Origin: Vibrio nigripulchritudo ATCC 27043 | Lineage (GTDB): Bacteria > Pseudomonadota > Gammaproteobacteria > Enterobacterales > Vibrionaceae | Direction of reading: 5' to 3' | DNA length: 38,168 nt | NCBI RefSeq assembly: GCF_000222685.1 | Contig: NZ_AFWJ01000261.1 | Span: 1 to 38,168 of the forward strand | Shown here: in pieces, positions 8,902 through 18,447 of the stretch | Numbering within the stretch: the first letter of the stretch is position 1 | How the letters are laid out: each line of letters opens with the position of its first letter | Notes under the pieces: generated by a model | Database searches by the model: none | The model's input: only the letters and a program-made list of their open reading frames with translations | What the model was told of the DNA's origin: nothing | Program-made: the position numbers and the translations under genes

Positions 8902-9270
8902 TTAGAGAATTTGTAGATGATCAACTTCAATTTCTGGTGTTGAGCCACCTTCGTATTCTCCGTAAAGACGGATTTTTGACTCCGCATTCAGCGGTTGTGT
9001 CAATGTAATGTCATCCAGCTCTATCTGAATTTCGGCTTGTCCGTCGGTGAAAATAAAGGTGTCTTTACTGATTTGCTTAACGATATGACCTTCAGTCACC
9101 ACATCCATTTCGGTCATCCAGCTAGTGTCTTCTAGCATTTGCGATACGGGCGTGAGATCAACGGGGCCATTGTAGTTTAAGTAAGCATCTTCTCTGTCTT
9201 TGTCGCCCGCCAAAGCAATGGTCGGGAAAGCAATGATAGTGGCAGCAATGGCTAATACAGTGTTTTTCAT
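8902..9270 (-). CDS. YgiW/YdeI-family periplasmic OB-fold stress protein
   Basis: A 122-residue protein with a clear signal peptide (MKNTVLAIAATIIAFPTIALA, cleavage before GDKD). The mature part is a single small domain: GPVDLTPVSQMLEDTSWMTEMDVVTEGHIVKQI...FTDGQAEIQIELDD...IRLYGEYEGG...EIEVDHLQIL. This order (V..vl......d...v.L.G.I......Y.F.D..G.I.Ve.d......) is characteristic of the bacterial OB-fold (BOF) family including YgiW and YdeI, which affect tolerance to peroxide, cationic peptides and metals and may bind small ligands. An AGGA ribosome site precedes the ATG. It is monocistronic, with a terminator at 8849-8867. In many bacteria members sit beside two-component systems; no such neighbour is seen here. 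Confidence 0.85.
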   Translation of the reverse strand: MKNTVLAIAATIIAFPTIALAGDKDREDAYLNYNGPVDLTPVSQMLEDTSWMTEMDVVTEGHIVKQISKDTFIFTDGQAEIQIELDDITLTQPLNAESKIRLYGEYEGGSTPEIEVDHLQIL

Positions 9271-9432
9271 CTTGGAATCCTTTTTTCCTATTGAGTTCGA
9301 GGTTAATTAAAGCAGTGTTTGTTTTAACCAACCGTGAGCGTAGGATTCATGTTGAATTCATTTTAGGTTGGGCTTCTGAGGTAATGAAGCTACTATTAGC
9401 CAATTCAAAATTAACAATAAAATGAAGCGATT

Positions 9433-10908
9433 ATGATCCCAGCAGTTGAAGCCTTAATGGTTCAAGGCACCACATCTGATGCCGGCAAATCGGTACTGGT
9501 GGCAGGCTTATGCCGCGTGCTTACAAGAAAAGGGATAAAAGTTGCCCCTTTTAAGCCACAAAACATGGCGTTAAACAGTGCGGTGACTAAAGATGGGGGA
9601 GAAATCGGCAGAGCGCAGGCTGTTCAGGCACTGGCATGTCGTGTTGAACCGACTGTTCACATGAATCCGGTTTTACTCAAACCGAATTCTGATACTGGTG
9701 CTCAGGTGATTTTGCAAGGGAAGGCGATCACCAACATGGAAGCAAAGGGCTACCATGACTACAAAAAAGTTGCCATGGAAAGTGTCATGGACTCTTTTGG
9801 TCGATTGCGACAGGAATTTCAGTCAGTAGTTATTGAAGGCGCTGGGAGCCCGGCTGAAATTAATCTTCGTGCTAATGATATTGCGAACATGGGTTTTGCA
9901 GAAAAAGCCAATGTTCCTGTCATCATTGTTGCAGATATTGACCGTGGTGGCGTTTTTGCTCATTTGTATGGCACGCTTGCTTTACTCTCTCAATCAGAGC
10001 AGGACAGAGTCGCTGGGTTTGTCATCAACCGTTTTCGCGGTGATATAAAGCTTTTAGAATCCGGTTTGGACTGGTTAGAAGAAAAAACAGGCAAACCTGT
10101 ATTGGGGGTTTTACCTTACCTACATGGACTGAATCTCGAAGCAGAAGATGCAATTACCGCAGAACAGGTGAAAGGCTCAGATCAGCAATTGTTTAAAGTA
10201 AAAGTCCCTGTTCTTACCAGAATCAGCAATCACACCGATTTTGATCCACTTCGACTCAATCCAGATATTGATTTTGAATACGTAGGAAAAGGCGAGTCAC
10301 TTCAGGGAGCCGATCTCATCATTTTGCCCGGAACGAAATCGGTGCGCCAAGATCTTGCGTATTTACGCTCTCAGGGCTGGGAAAAAGAAATACTCAGACA
10401 TATTCGTTTGGGAGGAAAGGTGATAGGCATTTGCGGCGGTTATCAAATGTTGGGTAAAACACTGTCTGATCCAGAGGGTATAGAAGGTAAAACAGGGAGC
10501 AGTGCGGGGTTGGGGTTAATTGACTCTGAGACTACATTGCTTCCCGAAAAACAGCTTAAAAACGTAAATGGGCAACTTAGCCTGAATGACAAGGCGGTTT
10601 CTGTGTCTGGTTATGAGATTCATGCCGGCGTGACTCAAGTCAACGAATCTCAGCCAATTACTCTAGACAATAACAAAAGTGATGGTGTTATCAGTAAGTG
10701 TGATCAGATATTTTGCAGCTACCTGCACGGTATATTTGAAGAATCTGAAGCGATGCAACTGATTTTGGATTGGGCGGGTTGTAAAGAAGTAACACCTGTT
10801 GATTTTGAATTGCTCAAAGAGCAAGCGATAGACCGCATTGCGGACGCTATTGAAGATCACATGGATTTAGAAAAGCTTTGGGGCAAAGATTGGTCAAAAC
10901 ACGTTTAA
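9433..10908 (+). CDS. cobQ: Cobyric acid synthase CobQ
   Basis: ATP-dependent amidotransferase that amidates four carboxylates of adenosylcobyrinic a,c-diamide during cobalamin synthesis or salvage. The N-terminal dethiobiotin-synthetase-like domain begins with the P-loop variant [12 protein letters not shown] and KPQNMALNS. The C-terminal class I glutaminase-like domain has the nucleophile Cys334 in [10 protein letters not shown] and His432 in YLHGIFE. At 491 residues it matches the family. No cobalamin riboswitch is evident in the 162 bp upstream. Its 3' end overlaps modA, so corrinoid and molybdate genes appear to be one transcription unit. No other cob genes are in the window, so whether the cell makes cobalamin de novo cannot be told. 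Confidence 0.96.
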   Translation: MIPAVEALMVQGTTSDAGKSVLVAGLCRVLTRKGIKVAPFKPQNMALNSAVTKDGGEIGRAQAVQALACRVEPTVHMNPVLLKPNSDTGAQVILQGKAITNMEAKGYHDYKKVAMESVMDSFGRLRQEFQSVVIEGAGSPAEINLRANDIANMGFAEKANVPVIIVADIDRGGVFAHLYGTLALLSQSEQDRVAGFVINRFRGDIKLLESGLDWLEEKTGKPVLGVLPYLHGLNLEAEDAITAEQVKGSDQQLFKVKVPVLTRISNHTDFDPLRLNPDIDFEYVGKGESLQGADLIILPGTKSVRQDLAYLRSQGWEKEILRHIRLGGKVIGICGGYQMLGKTLSDPEGIEGKTGSSAGLGLIDSETTLLPEKQLKNVNGQLSLNDKAVSVSGYEIHAGVTQVNESQPITLDNNKSDGVISKCDQIFCSYLHGIFEESEAMQLILDWAGCKEVTPVDFELLKEQAIDRIADAIEDHMDLEKLWGKDWSKHV

Positions 10909-11648
10909 GGTTATTACTCGCTCTTATTGTTTGTTTAACAGCTGGAGCGGTTAATGCAGAAGTCAGAATATTAGCTGCTTCGTCTATGACAAATGTCATC
11001 AACGAATTAGCAAAGAACTATGAAGAACAAACGGGTCTTAGTATCAAACCTGTGTTCTCAAGTTCTTCTTCTTTAGCGCGCCAGATTGTTCAGGGCGCTC
11101 CTGCTGATCTTTATTTGTCTGCCAATACCAAATGGGCAGATTACGTGATGAATAAGCTAGCGCTAGCAAAAGACAGAAAGTCAGACTTTGCTGAAAATCG
11201 ACTTGTGCTAGTTTCACCTGCGAATAGCAATATAGAAACAGCAGAGTTGGATTCAAAAAAGTGGTGGCAATCCGTGCTTAAAAGTGACCGTATTGCCATC
11301 GGCAATCCCAATGCCGTTCCTGCTGGGATATACGCTAAAGAAGCACTTCAGTCACTGAATGTCTGGGATGAAGTGAAAAACAGGCTTGCGCAAACGAATA
11401 ACGTGAGAGTTGCGTTGGCGTTGGCAGAAAGAGGCGAAGTGCCTTTGGCGATTGTATACCAGACGGATGCCCTCCAGAGTGACGCTGTCACTAAATTGAT
11501 AGCTTTCGATAATCAACTTCATCGCAACATTACCTATCCGTTGGTCAACGTATCCGATTCGAACGATGCTAGATTGTTTCAAAGTTACTTACTTTCAGAT
11601 GAAGGTAAAGCCATACTGACTAAATACGGTTTCTTGATATCACACTAA
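10890..11648 (+). CDS. modA: Molybdate ABC transporter substrate-binding protein ModA
   Basis: Periplasmic molybdate-binding protein. The signal peptide ([22 protein letters not shown]) is followed by [17 protein letters not shown] and [24 protein letters not shown], the serine-rich oxyanion-binding segments of ModA. The end, [15 protein letters not shown], is also family-typical. There is no ATG near: TTG 10890 (chosen, giving a compact signal peptide after GGGGCAAAGA) and TTG 10878 are both possible. Either choice overlaps the cobQ 3' end (19 or 31 bp), so translation is probably coupled to cobQ. The stop shares a base with modB (TAATG). Confidence 0.95.
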   Translation: MVKTRLRLLLALIVCLTAGAVNAEVRILAASSMTNVINELAKNYEEQTGLSIKPVFSSSSSLARQIVQGAPADLYLSANTKWADYVMNKLALAKDRKSDFAENRLVLVSPANSNIETAELDSKKWWQSVLKSDRIAIGNPNAVPAGIYAKEALQSLNVWDEVKNRLAQTNNVRVALALAERGEVPLAIVYQTDALQSDAVTKLIAFDNQLHRNITYPLVNVSDSNDARLFQSYLLSDEGKAILTKYGFLISH

Positions 11649-12352
11649 TGCTGACAGATTTTGAATTAGAAGCGCTTGTTCTGAGCTTAAAAGTCGCTAT
11701 ATATGCCGTTGTATGGCTAACACCTTTTGGTGTGGGGATAGCGTGGCTACTGGCACGTAAACACTTTTTTGGCAAAAGTGTAGTCGATGCCTGTATTCAT
11801 TTACCGCTTGTTTTACCTCCGGTGGTCATTGGGTATTTGCTACTTGTTGCCATGGGTAAACAGGGGGTTGTGGGAAGCTGGCTTAATGAAACTTTCGGGA
11901 TAGTTTTCAGTTTCAACTGGAAAGGTGCTGTATTGGCGTCTGCTGTGGTTTCACTTCCTCTCATGGTTCGAGCCATCCGGCTAAATTTAGAAAGCATAGA
12001 TAGGAAACTAGAACTGGCAGCCAGAACATTGGGGGCTTCACCGATCAAAGTGTTCTTTACCATCACGTTACCTCTGATTTTGCCCGGGATCATCACGGGG
12101 ATGATGCTTGCTTTTGCCCGAAGCCTGGGAGAATTTGGCGCTACCATCAGTTTTGTATCTAGTATCCCAGGGGAGACTCAAACTCTGCCGTTAGCCATGT
12201 ACAGTTTTATTGAAACACCCGGAATGGAATATGAGGCAGCCCGCTTATGCGTCATATCCATTGTTGTCGCTTTAGGATCTCTACTCATTTCAGAAGCGCT
12301 GACCAGAAGCGCTAATCGTAAAATCGGAAACGCGGGCAGGGCAAACCGATGA
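11648..12352 (+). CDS. modB: Molybdate ABC transporter permease ModB
   Basis: Inner-membrane permease of the molybdate importer, 234 residues with about five membrane segments. The EAA loop, which docks on the ATPase, is seen as [27 protein letters not shown], followed by [29 protein letters not shown], the strongly conserved ModB segment. ATG overlaps the modA stop by one base, and its own stop overlaps the modC start (ATGA), so the three genes are translationally coupled. Confidence 0.97.
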   Translation: MLTDFELEALVLSLKVAIYAVVWLTPFGVGIAWLLARKHFFGKSVVDACIHLPLVLPPVVIGYLLLVAMGKQGVVGSWLNETFGIVFSFNWKGAVLASAVVSLPLMVRAIRLNLESIDRKLELAARTLGASPIKVFFTITLPLILPGIITGMMLAFARSLGEFGATISFVSSIPGETQTLPLAMYSFIETPGMEYEAARLCVISIVVALGSLLISEALTRSANRKIGNAGRANR

Positions 12353-13446
12353 TTGTTCTTAAAATTAAGCACCAGCTCGGAGACTTGTTACTCAACGTAG
12401 ATACTCAATTACCCAAAAAAGGGGTTACGGCTGTGTTTGGTCGCTCTGGGGCGGGTAAAACTTCTCTTATCAATGTTCTTGCTGGGCTGACCAATCCTGA
12501 CGAAGGGGAAGTGTCTATAAATGGCGCCATTGTCTATTCAAGTCAGGAACAAATAAATACCCCTATTGAGAAGCGCAACATAGGCTATGTGTTTCAAGAT
12601 GCACGCCTGTTTCCTCATTATTCTGTTAAAGGCAATCTTCTTTATGGCGTAAAGGAACAAGATCCTAGTCATTTTCAGTCAATCTGTAATTTACTTGAAC
12701 TCAACCACTTACTAGACAGAAAGCCTTTTTCGCTGTCTGGTGGTGAAAAACAAAGAGTGGCAATAGGTCGAGCGCTATTGTCAAAACCGGCACTGTTACT
12801 TATGGATGAGCCATTGGCTTCGCTTGATTTACCTCGAAAACGAGAGGTCATGCCATTCTTAGAAAAGCTTGCTCAGGATATTCAGATTCCTATTGTCTAT
12901 GTCACTCACAGCTTGAGTGAAATTATCAGGCTTGCCGATCACATGCTTCTTCTGAATAACGGAATGTTAGAAGCCTCAGGACCGCTGGTTTCGGTATGGG
13001 ATTCGAAAGCCATGCGACCGTGGCAGTCTTTTTCCGAGCAAAGCACGCTGTTTGATGCCACAGTAAAACAACATCACGACCAATATTCACTTTCTCAGCT
13101 TATGTTGTGCGAGAATCGATTTCTGTGGGTGCAAAAAGTTGATGCCGAATGTGGGGCGTCTGTTCGAGTTCAGGTAAGGGCAAACGATGTGTCAGTGTGC
13201 TTAACGGAGCCTAAAGATACGTCCATTCGAAATGTGATCAGAGCAGAAGTAGGAGAGATCGAATCCCAGAGCCCGGCACCTGACAGACAAAGCGTTTCAA
13301 TACGGCTTTTACTTAATGAAGAGTGCTCACTTTGGTGCAACATAACCCAATGGGCTGCAGACGATCTCTCGTTAAAAGTCGGAGATACCGTCTACGCCCA
13401 AATCAAAGGGGTGAGTGTTACTCAAAGGGATGTTATCCAGCATTGA
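12349..13446 (+). CDS. modC: Molybdate ABC transporter ATP-binding protein ModC
   Basis: ATPase driving molybdate import, 365 residues. The nucleotide-binding domain shows Walker [11 protein letters not shown]-loop [10 protein letters not shown], signature [16 protein letters not shown], Walker [14 protein letters not shown] and the switch His in YVTHSLSEI. The C-terminal ~130 residues match the molybdate-binding MOP/TOBE regulatory domain typical of ModC ([15 protein letters not shown]...[10 protein letters not shown]). Starts in an ATGA overlap with modB. The last 14 bp overlap the convergent AraC-type gene, leaving no room for an intergenic terminator. Confidence 0.96.
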   Translation: MIVLKIKHQLGDLLLNVDTQLPKKGVTAVFGRSGAGKTSLINVLAGLTNPDEGEVSINGAIVYSSQEQINTPIEKRNIGYVFQDARLFPHYSVKGNLLYGVKEQDPSHFQSICNLLELNHLLDRKPFSLSGGEKQRVAIGRALLSKPALLLMDEPLASLDLPRKREVMPFLEKLAQDIQIPIVYVTHSLSEIIRLADHMLLLNNGMLEASGPLVSVWDSKAMRPWQSFSEQSTLFDATVKQHHDQYSLSQLMLCENRFLWVQKVDAECGASVRVQVRANDVSVCLTEPKDTSIRNVIRAEVGEIESQSPAPDRQSVSIRLLLNEECSLWCNITQWAADDLSLKVGDTVYAQIKGVSVTQRDVIQH

Positions 13447-14431
13447 CCAGTGACATGCTATCACTGGGAGAGTAGCCAAACTGCTTTTTGAAGGCGTTAG
13501 TAAAGTTTGAAGGGTGTTGGTAACCCGCGTCATACGCCGCTTCTGTTATGGTTTTGTACCCTTGATCTAACGCCTGTTTCGCTCTTGCTAATCGTCTATA
13601 GCGTATATAACCCAAAACCGTGTATCCCACCTCTTGTTTAAAGCGCCTCTGCAGATTAGAAACACTCATCGCGGCATAAGAAGCAATGGTTTCAAGCGTA
13701 AGATCTTCATCCAGTTTGGATTCCAAATACGTAATAAGGTGTGTGATATCCCCATTAAACTGGAAAGGTTGTTCGCGCTGATTGGATGCGTGAACCCCCG
13801 AAGCTACCTGTTCAAAAACCAAAGACATTACCTGGAGTGCGTGGGACTCAAACATCAAAGTTTCAGTTAGGGACTGTGGTTTTCGCATGTCTAAAATCGG
13901 TTGAATCAAGGACAAAATATTCTGATCGATATTGATGACTTGATGCGACTTGTCAGCGTTTAGAAATGCCCAGAGCGAGTCGTCGGAAGACAGCTCTAGC
14001 CTTGCGTTAAACCATTCTGGTTTGATCACGATATTGATCTTCTCAACGCAATTGCCTTTCAACGTTCGCTTATGAAATGTGGCAGGCTTTTTAAGGTTGG
14101 TAACAACAGCCTGAGGCGCATTAATGGCATCAAGCTCAAAGTGCAAATCATCGTAGCCGAATACCAGTTTGCCTTTCAAAAGGACGGTAATAATGACAGA
14201 TGAGGGCGAGGTGGCAACAATATGTCGTGATGCAAGATCTAAAGTTTCGCCTCCATGAACGGTTATACCATCCTTGGACTGGTAACTGACAAATTGTCCT
14301 TCTACTAGCACGTCTGGCTTAGATTGATTGCACGTAATAACGCTCTGTTTTTCGGAACCTGAATCTACGAATTGGGTGATAGCAACTGGCTCGCGTAACG
14401 GTGTTTTGGAAACATCATTAGCGGATGTCAT
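13433..14431 (-). CDS. AraC-family transcriptional regulator, divergent from a TonB-dependent receptor
   Basis: A 332-residue regulator with an N-terminal ligand-binding region and a C-terminal double helix-turn-helix ([26 protein letters not shown] ... [31 protein letters not shown]). The open frame reaches 14509, but ATG 14431 has a good Shine-Dalgarno (TTAGGA, 9 bases away) and starts the natural-looking [10 protein letters not shown]; the upstream extension runs into the shared promoter region. Divergent placement to an outer-membrane receptor resembles siderophore- or haem-responsive pairs such as PchR-FptA, DesR-DesA and MhuB-MhuA, in which the AraC protein activates its receptor when the ligand is present. 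The role is therefore inferred from context. Its 3' end overlaps modC. Confidence 0.9.
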   Translation of the reverse strand: MTSANDVSKTPLREPVAITQFVDSGSEKQSVITCNQSKPDVLVEGQFVSYQSKDGITVHGGETLDLASRHIVATSPSSVIITVLLKGKLVFGYDDLHFELDAINAPQAVVTNLKKPATFHKRTLKGNCVEKINIVIKPEWFNARLELSSDDSLWAFLNADKSHQVINIDQNILSLIQPILDMRKPQSLTETLMFESHALQVMSLVFEQVASGVHASNQREQPFQFNGDITHLITYLESKLDEDLTLETIASYAAMSVSNLQRRFKQEVGYTVLGYIRYRRLARAKQALDQGYKTITEAAYDAGYQHPSNFTNAFKKQFGYSPSDSMSLVNAG

Positions 14432-14492
14432 CTTGTATATTCCTAATAATATTTTAGCGATTTTGGATAAGGGTTTATTCTTTCCAATAATA

Positions 14493-14520
14493 ATATCAGC
14501 AAATACCATATCTGCGAATA
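14493..14520. promoter_or_regulatory. Direct repeats, candidate AraC-type operator
   Basis: ATATCAGCAAATA (14493-14505) and ATATCTGCGAATA (14508-14520) match at 11 of 13 positions with a 15-bp period. They sit between the regulator and the receptor, next to and partly overlapping the Fur-like box. Direct repeats are usual for AraC-family binding; a role for this pair is inferred. Confidence 0.5.
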
Positions 14521-14527
14521 ATTATCA
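14513..14527. promoter_or_regulatory. Fur-like box before the TonB receptor
   Basis: TGCGAATAATTATCA matches the 7-1-7 Fur core TGATAAT-N-ATTATCA at all but two positions. It is centred about 33 bp before the receptor ATG and lies in the intergenic region shared with the AraC-type gene, a position suited to iron-dependent repression of one or both. Confidence 0.65.
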
Positions 14528-14552
14528 TTTATGAACTAGGATGTGGTAAATC

Positions 14553-16583
14553 ATGGACAAGTTTCGTTCAATAAAAGTGCGTAGAACGATGTTAAGCCTC
14601 GCTGTAGCAGGTATTTGTGCTCCTTCTGCTGTTTTGGCAGAGGAATCTAAATCTCACCTTGAAGAAGTTATGGTATGGGGAGCAAGCGTAAACAGTAGCT
14701 CTGAAGCACTAAGCTCTGACGATTTTGCATTAAAGCAAGCTGATCATATGTCCGACCTGTTGCGTGACATCCCAGGTGTGGATGTGGGCGGTACGCATTC
14801 CGTTAACCAGCGCATTAACATTCGTGGTATGGGTGAAACGGATCTCGATATTCGTCTGGATGGTGCTTCACAGAATGCAAACATGTTCCACCACGTCGGA
14901 AATCTAACGCTCAATCCAGACATCATTAAATCTGCTGATATTCAGGTAGGTGCGAACTCAGTAACGAGCGGAGCCCTGGGTGGTGCAGTTTATTTTGAAA
15001 CCAAAGATGCTAAAGATCTTCTGCGTTACGACGAAACTTTCGGTGCGCGTATTTACGGTGGTTATGGCTCCAACGCTTTTGCTACTGGATCTTTAACAAC
15101 CTATGGCAAGCTGGGTGAAAATGCAGACGCTTTAGTTTACCTATACGGCATCAAACGCGACAACTTCAAAGATGGCAACGGAGACGAAACTTTCGGTGCA
15201 GAGGGTAAAGTGAACAACTTGCTAGCGAAGGCGGGTTGGGATCTTAGTGATACTCAACGTATCGAGTTCTCATACGATTATTACAAAGATCATGGTGACT
15301 ACAACCCTCGGCCTAACTGGGGTGCTGCGGGGAACGCAACTCGCTCAAAAGACGCATTGATCGACACTCGCTATACTCGCCACACATACACTCTTGGCTA
15401 TGAGTGGACTTCAGAAAAGCATCTTTTAGAAGCCTCTTTGTATCAGAACAAAATCGATCTTTACCGTAATGAAGTCGGTGTTCCAGGTTTCTGGCCAGCC
15501 GATCGTGTCGGCGAAAATACTGGTAAAAATACGAATACTGGTGCTCAGGTGAAAGGTCAATCAAGCCTGACACTATCTGGTCTCGATCAAACTCTCGTCT
15601 ATGGCTATGAGTATAAAAAACAAGATACTGAGAACGAGTATGCGAAAGGTGACACAAATGAGGCAAGTCTGAGTTCTCACGCCATCTACCTAGAAGACAA
15701 AACTAAGGTGGTTGAGAGTGTTGATGTGACCATTGGCGCCAGATATGACTACATCGATCGCGAGACTAAGCTCGATAATAGTTCTTACAACAAGGTTACT
15801 TGGGCAGGAGCAGTAGATTGGCATGTCACGAGTAACATCACTCTATTTGCTAGTACTAAGACTCTGTTCAAAGCACCAGAGCTCATTGAAACTTTCATCA
15901 ACTACGAAGCAAAACTCGCTCAGGATTTGAAACCTGAAACAGGTTACAACCACCAGGGTGGTGTTAAGTTCAACCAGGAATTTGGCGCTCACACACTGGG
16001 TGCAAACCTGACTCTGTTCCAGACAAGGGTAAATGATTACATTCTTAAGCGTGACGTTGATCCTTCAAGAGCAGTCAGCTACGAATTCCAAAATGTTGAT
16101 GACGCAGAGTTCACCGGTTTCGAAGCAAGCGTTAATTATGCATACGATGCGTTACTAACACGCGTGTCTTACTCACGATCTAACAACAAGTTTTTGGAAT
16201 CTGGCGAGCCTATCAATACACAAGATCGCTCGGCGAGAAGTACCGATATCGGTGACAGTGTTTCATTAAACTTTGAGTATGCTGCTTATGACTTGGATCT
16301 GTTGGTAGGTTGGAACTCTAACTTTGTATTGGAAGAATCCAATGTACTGGAAGGTAAACCAGCGAAAGAGGCTTACAATGTTCATAAGCTCTACGCGCAA
16401 TGGGCACCTAGTCAGGTAGAAGGGCTAGCACTGACTTTTGGAATCGATAACCTATTCGATGCCGCTTATGTTTCTCACGCTTCCACCACTGGCAGTTCGA
16501 AACTAAGAAATGGTTCGGAGTTTGCTTTGGATGATTTAGAACCTGGACGAAATGTAAAGCTGTCGGTTGCTTACCAGTTCTAA
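14553..16583 (+). CDS. TonB-dependent outer-membrane receptor (siderophore or haem)
   Basis: A 676-residue receptor. The signal peptide ends at ICAPSAVLA. A TonB-box-like stretch (HLEEVMVWG) and a plug domain follow, with DLLRDIPGVDVGGTHSVNQRINIRGMGETDLDIRLDG and GAGG-like ANSVTSGALGGAVYFETKDA, then a long beta-barrel ending SVAYQF with the terminal Phe. Near residue 439 is LFKAPELIETF, similar to the FRAP motif of haem receptors, but the NPNL motif is not present (AQDLKPE stands at the corresponding place). It is therefore undecided between haem/porphyrin and siderophore uptake. The AraC-type gene is divergent and a Fur-like box lies upstream. A strong terminator follows at 16614-16638. No ABC transporter or TonB/ExbBD genes adjoin it. 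Confidence 0.92.
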   Translation: MDKFRSIKVRRTMLSLAVAGICAPSAVLAEESKSHLEEVMVWGASVNSSSEALSSDDFALKQADHMSDLLRDIPGVDVGGTHSVNQRINIRGMGETDLDIRLDGASQNANMFHHVGNLTLNPDIIKSADIQVGANSVTSGALGGAVYFETKDAKDLLRYDETFGARIYGGYGSNAFATGSLTTYGKLGENADALVYLYGIKRDNFKDGNGDETFGAEGKVNNLLAKAGWDLSDTQRIEFSYDYYKDHGDYNPRPNWGAAGNATRSKDALIDTRYTRHTYTLGYEWTSEKHLLEASLYQNKIDLYRNEVGVPGFWPADRVGENTGKNTNTGAQVKGQSSLTLSGLDQTLVYGYEYKKQDTENEYAKGDTNEASLSSHAIYLEDKTKVVESVDVTIGARYDYIDRETKLDNSSYNKVTWAGAVDWHVTSNITLFASTKTLFKAPELIETFINYEAKLAQDLKPETGYNHQGGVKFNQEFGAHTLGANLTLFQTRVNDYILKRDVDPSRAVSYEFQNVDDAEFTGFEASVNYAYDALLTRVSYSRSNNKFLESGEPINTQDRSARSTDIGDSVSLNFEYAAYDLDLLVGWNSNFVLEESNVLEGKPAKEAYNVHKLYAQWAPSQVEGLALTFGIDNLFDAAYVSHASTTGSSKLRNGSEFALDDLEPGRNVKLSVAYQF

Positions 16584-16613
16584 TTTTAGAAAGAGACTGA
16601 AGAAGCAATAAAA

Positions 16614-16638
16614 AACGGCTCCCAATATGGGAGCCGTT
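16614..16638. terminator. Bidirectional hairpin terminator
   Basis: Perfect 10-bp stem AACGGCTCCC / GGGAGCCGTT with an AATAT loop, A-rich before and T-rich after. It serves the receptor gene on the plus strand and the OmpA-like gene on the minus strand. Confidence 0.88.
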
Positions 16639-16656
16639 ACTTTTATTCAGGTCAAT

Positions 16657-17664
16657 TTACTCTTCAACAGTAAATTCTTCGATTGTCACTTCTACACGAC
16701 GGTTTTGTTCACGTCCTGCAGCTGTGTCGTTTGATGCCACTGGGTTAGCTTCACCTTCACCTTTAACAGTGATACGGCTTGGATCTACGCCTTTAGCAAT
16801 CAGGTAGTCAGCAACTGCCTGAGCACGTTGCTCAGAAAGTTTCTGGTTGAATTTAGCGCTACCACGGCTATCTGTGTGACCAACTACATCCACTTTAGAT
16901 TGAGGGTAAGTGGTTAGCAGAGTGGCAACAGACTCAAAACGACGAGTACCAGCAGCACTTAGCTTGCTGCTACCTGTTTCGAACAGGCTAACGTCTTGCT
17001 GTGACTGGAATGTAATAGTCTGCTTTTTAGGCGGCTCTGGTTTCTTCTCTTCAACAACTGGCGCTGGCTCAGGTTTCGGCTCTGGAGCCGGACGTGGTTC
17101 AACCTTAGCAACCGGCTCTGGACTTTTAACGCCGAAGTGGTAGTTCAAACCCAGTGTAAACATGCTTGCAACTGTATCGTCAGCAGGACCTGCATTTATT
17201 TCGGTCATGAGTTGATATTCGATACGCGCACGCAGTGCTTCCGTTAGTTTTCCTTCAAATCCTAATCCAGCCAAAAGATTTAGATCGTCTTTTGCTTCTT
17301 CGTATTGTGAGTATCCTGCACCCAGTTTACTGAAGAAATCCAGATCGTCCGTTAGAGGTATGTTGAACTTTGGAGCGAAAGTAATGGCTGTCATAGAACC
17401 ATCAATAACATCCAGAGTGCCACCATTTTGGTAATTAGAAACAAACTTACCGTAGTCATCGTAACCCAACTCTAAGGCTACATTGTCTAATAGTTGGTAG
17501 CCAACATAAGCACCAAACGCTGAGCTAGCATCATCACAATTACTGTCGACAGCACAGGAATTGCTTAAAGAGGATGCCCCGGCTTTACCACCAATGTAGA
17601 TTTGAGAGCTGGCAGTAAACGGTAACGATGAAAGTAGCGTAAGAACAACTAACTGCTTTTTCAT
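16657..17664 (-). CDS. ompA: OmpA-family outer-membrane protein
   Basis: A 335-residue outer-membrane protein. A signal peptide (to TASS/QIYIGG) is followed by an eight-strand barrel domain (IYIGGKAGASSL ... LGLNYHFGVK), a Pro/Glu/Lys-rich linker (PEPVAKVEPRPAPEPKPEP) and a C-terminal OmpA-like peptidoglycan-binding domain with VDVVGHTDSRGS, NQKLSEQRAQAVADYL and NRRVEVTIEE. The Asp and Arg that contact diaminopimelate are in place. Two Cys in SNSCAVDSNCDD may form an extracellular-loop disulfide. An AAAGGAA ribosome site precedes ATG. This is a general structural porin; Vibrio genomes carry several, so the exact paralogue cannot be named. Confidence 0.93.
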   Translation of the reverse strand: MKKQLVVLTLLSSLPFTASSQIYIGGKAGASSLSNSCAVDSNCDDASSAFGAYVGYQLLDNVALELGYDDYGKFVSNYQNGGTLDVIDGSMTAITFAPKFNIPLTDDLDFFSKLGAGYSQYEEAKDDLNLLAGLGFEGKLTEALRARIEYQLMTEINAGPADDTVASMFTLGLNYHFGVKSPEPVAKVEPRPAPEPKPEPAPVVEEKKPEPPKKQTITFQSQQDVSLFETGSSKLSAAGTRRFESVATLLTTYPQSKVDVVGHTDSRGSAKFNQKLSEQRAQAVADYLIAKGVDPSRITVKGEGEANPVASNDTAAGREQNRRVEVTIEEFTVEE

Positions 17665-17763
17665 AGATAATTCCTTTTTATAATATACAATGCGATTATG
17701 TGTACAGATTGTTATAATCAGGCATCATTATGAGAATCCAATTTCAGGAAAGCAAAACTCCCA

Positions 17764-17788
17764 ATGAGAATTGTATTTTCAATCTCAT
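17764..17788. repeat. Imperfect inverted repeat upstream of the ompA-like gene
   Basis: ATGAGAATTG (17764-17773) and CAATCTCAT (17780-17788) are complementary apart from one extra A. It lies ~100 bp before ompA and after the terminator of the next gene, so it could be an operator or an RNA hairpin. No known consensus is recognised. Confidence 0.4.
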
Positions 17789-17824
17789 AATCAAGACGCT
17801 TTTGTTCTACAGCTCAAAATAGAC

Positions 17825-17849
17825 AAAAGGCCGCGAATTGCGACCTTTT
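17825..17849 (-). terminator. Terminator of the DUF3069-like gene
   Basis: Hairpin AAAAGG-C-CGC / GCG-A-CCTTTT with one internal mismatch and a GAATT loop. On the minus strand the stem runs into TTTTGTCT. It starts 19 bp past the stop of the gene ending at 17868. Confidence 0.7.
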
Positions 17850-17867
17850 TATGAAAGTTTTCAGTGT

Positions 17868-18305
17868 TTACTTAAGAAATACCTGATTGAAGTCACGTTT
17901 AAGTATGGCATCTCGTCGTGCTTTCTTAAGTTGTTTGGTCATGTCCTTAACGCAATTGTGAAGTACTTGATCCAAAAGAGAGGCGCGATAATCTTCTTTT
18001 TCTTCCTCTGTCATGTCCTTTGGAAGGTTCAGAGTTGGAAACTCTTCCATAACATTTAAGCCAGCGAATGCCTGACTTACAGAAATCAGGGCATGAAACT
18101 GCTCAAAGTTATCTAGTACATTTTGTGCACTTGCAGGAAGGGCATCCCAAGCTTCTCTTACTGCTTCTTCGGATACCTCATGTATAGATGTCACCATCAA
18201 GTACATTTCTTCAGGAACATTGTCAAACTCAATAACTTGACGTAATTCTGCAGACACTGCGGACAAGTCGACTTTCTGTTCAGTATTTGGTGTTTCGTTT
18301 GACAT
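17868..18305 (-). CDS. Conserved Vibrio protein, DUF3069-like
   Basis: A 145-residue, probably all-helical cytoplasmic protein with no signal peptide and no catalytic motif that I recognise. The sequence has an acidic N-terminal half (LRQVIEFDNVPEEMYLMVTSIHEVSEEAVREAWDALP), a middle FEQFHALISVSQAFAGLNVMEEFPTLNLP and a basic C-terminal helix (KDMTKQLKKARRDAILKRDFNQVF). It matches what I remember of the DUF3069 family, found mostly in Vibrio and relatives; that name is from memory. Its own terminator lies downstream, so it is probably monocistronic. No function is proposed. Confidence 0.8.
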   Translation of the reverse strand: MSNETPNTEQKVDLSAVSAELRQVIEFDNVPEEMYLMVTSIHEVSEEAVREAWDALPASAQNVLDNFEQFHALISVSQAFAGLNVMEEFPTLNLPKDMTEEEKEDYRASLLDQVLHNCVKDMTKQLKKARRDAILKRDFNQVFLK

Positions 18306-18447
18306 AAAAATTTCCTGTTACTTCAAAAGGGCACATCCTAGGAATATCGCGATAAAAGTCAACAAATTACTGACAATATCTAGGGGGCGTTGCGCGTCGC
18401 ATGCTATATTCATTTCATACCGAGTGAAATTATAACAGCAAGAGTTT

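Noticed and set aside
9271-9432. Cobalamin riboswitch before cobQ
   Set aside because: No B12-box or matching secondary structure could be found.
18306-18447. Riboswitch before the response-regulator diguanylate cyclase
   Set aside because: The region is short and has no recognisable GEMM or other riboswitch core.
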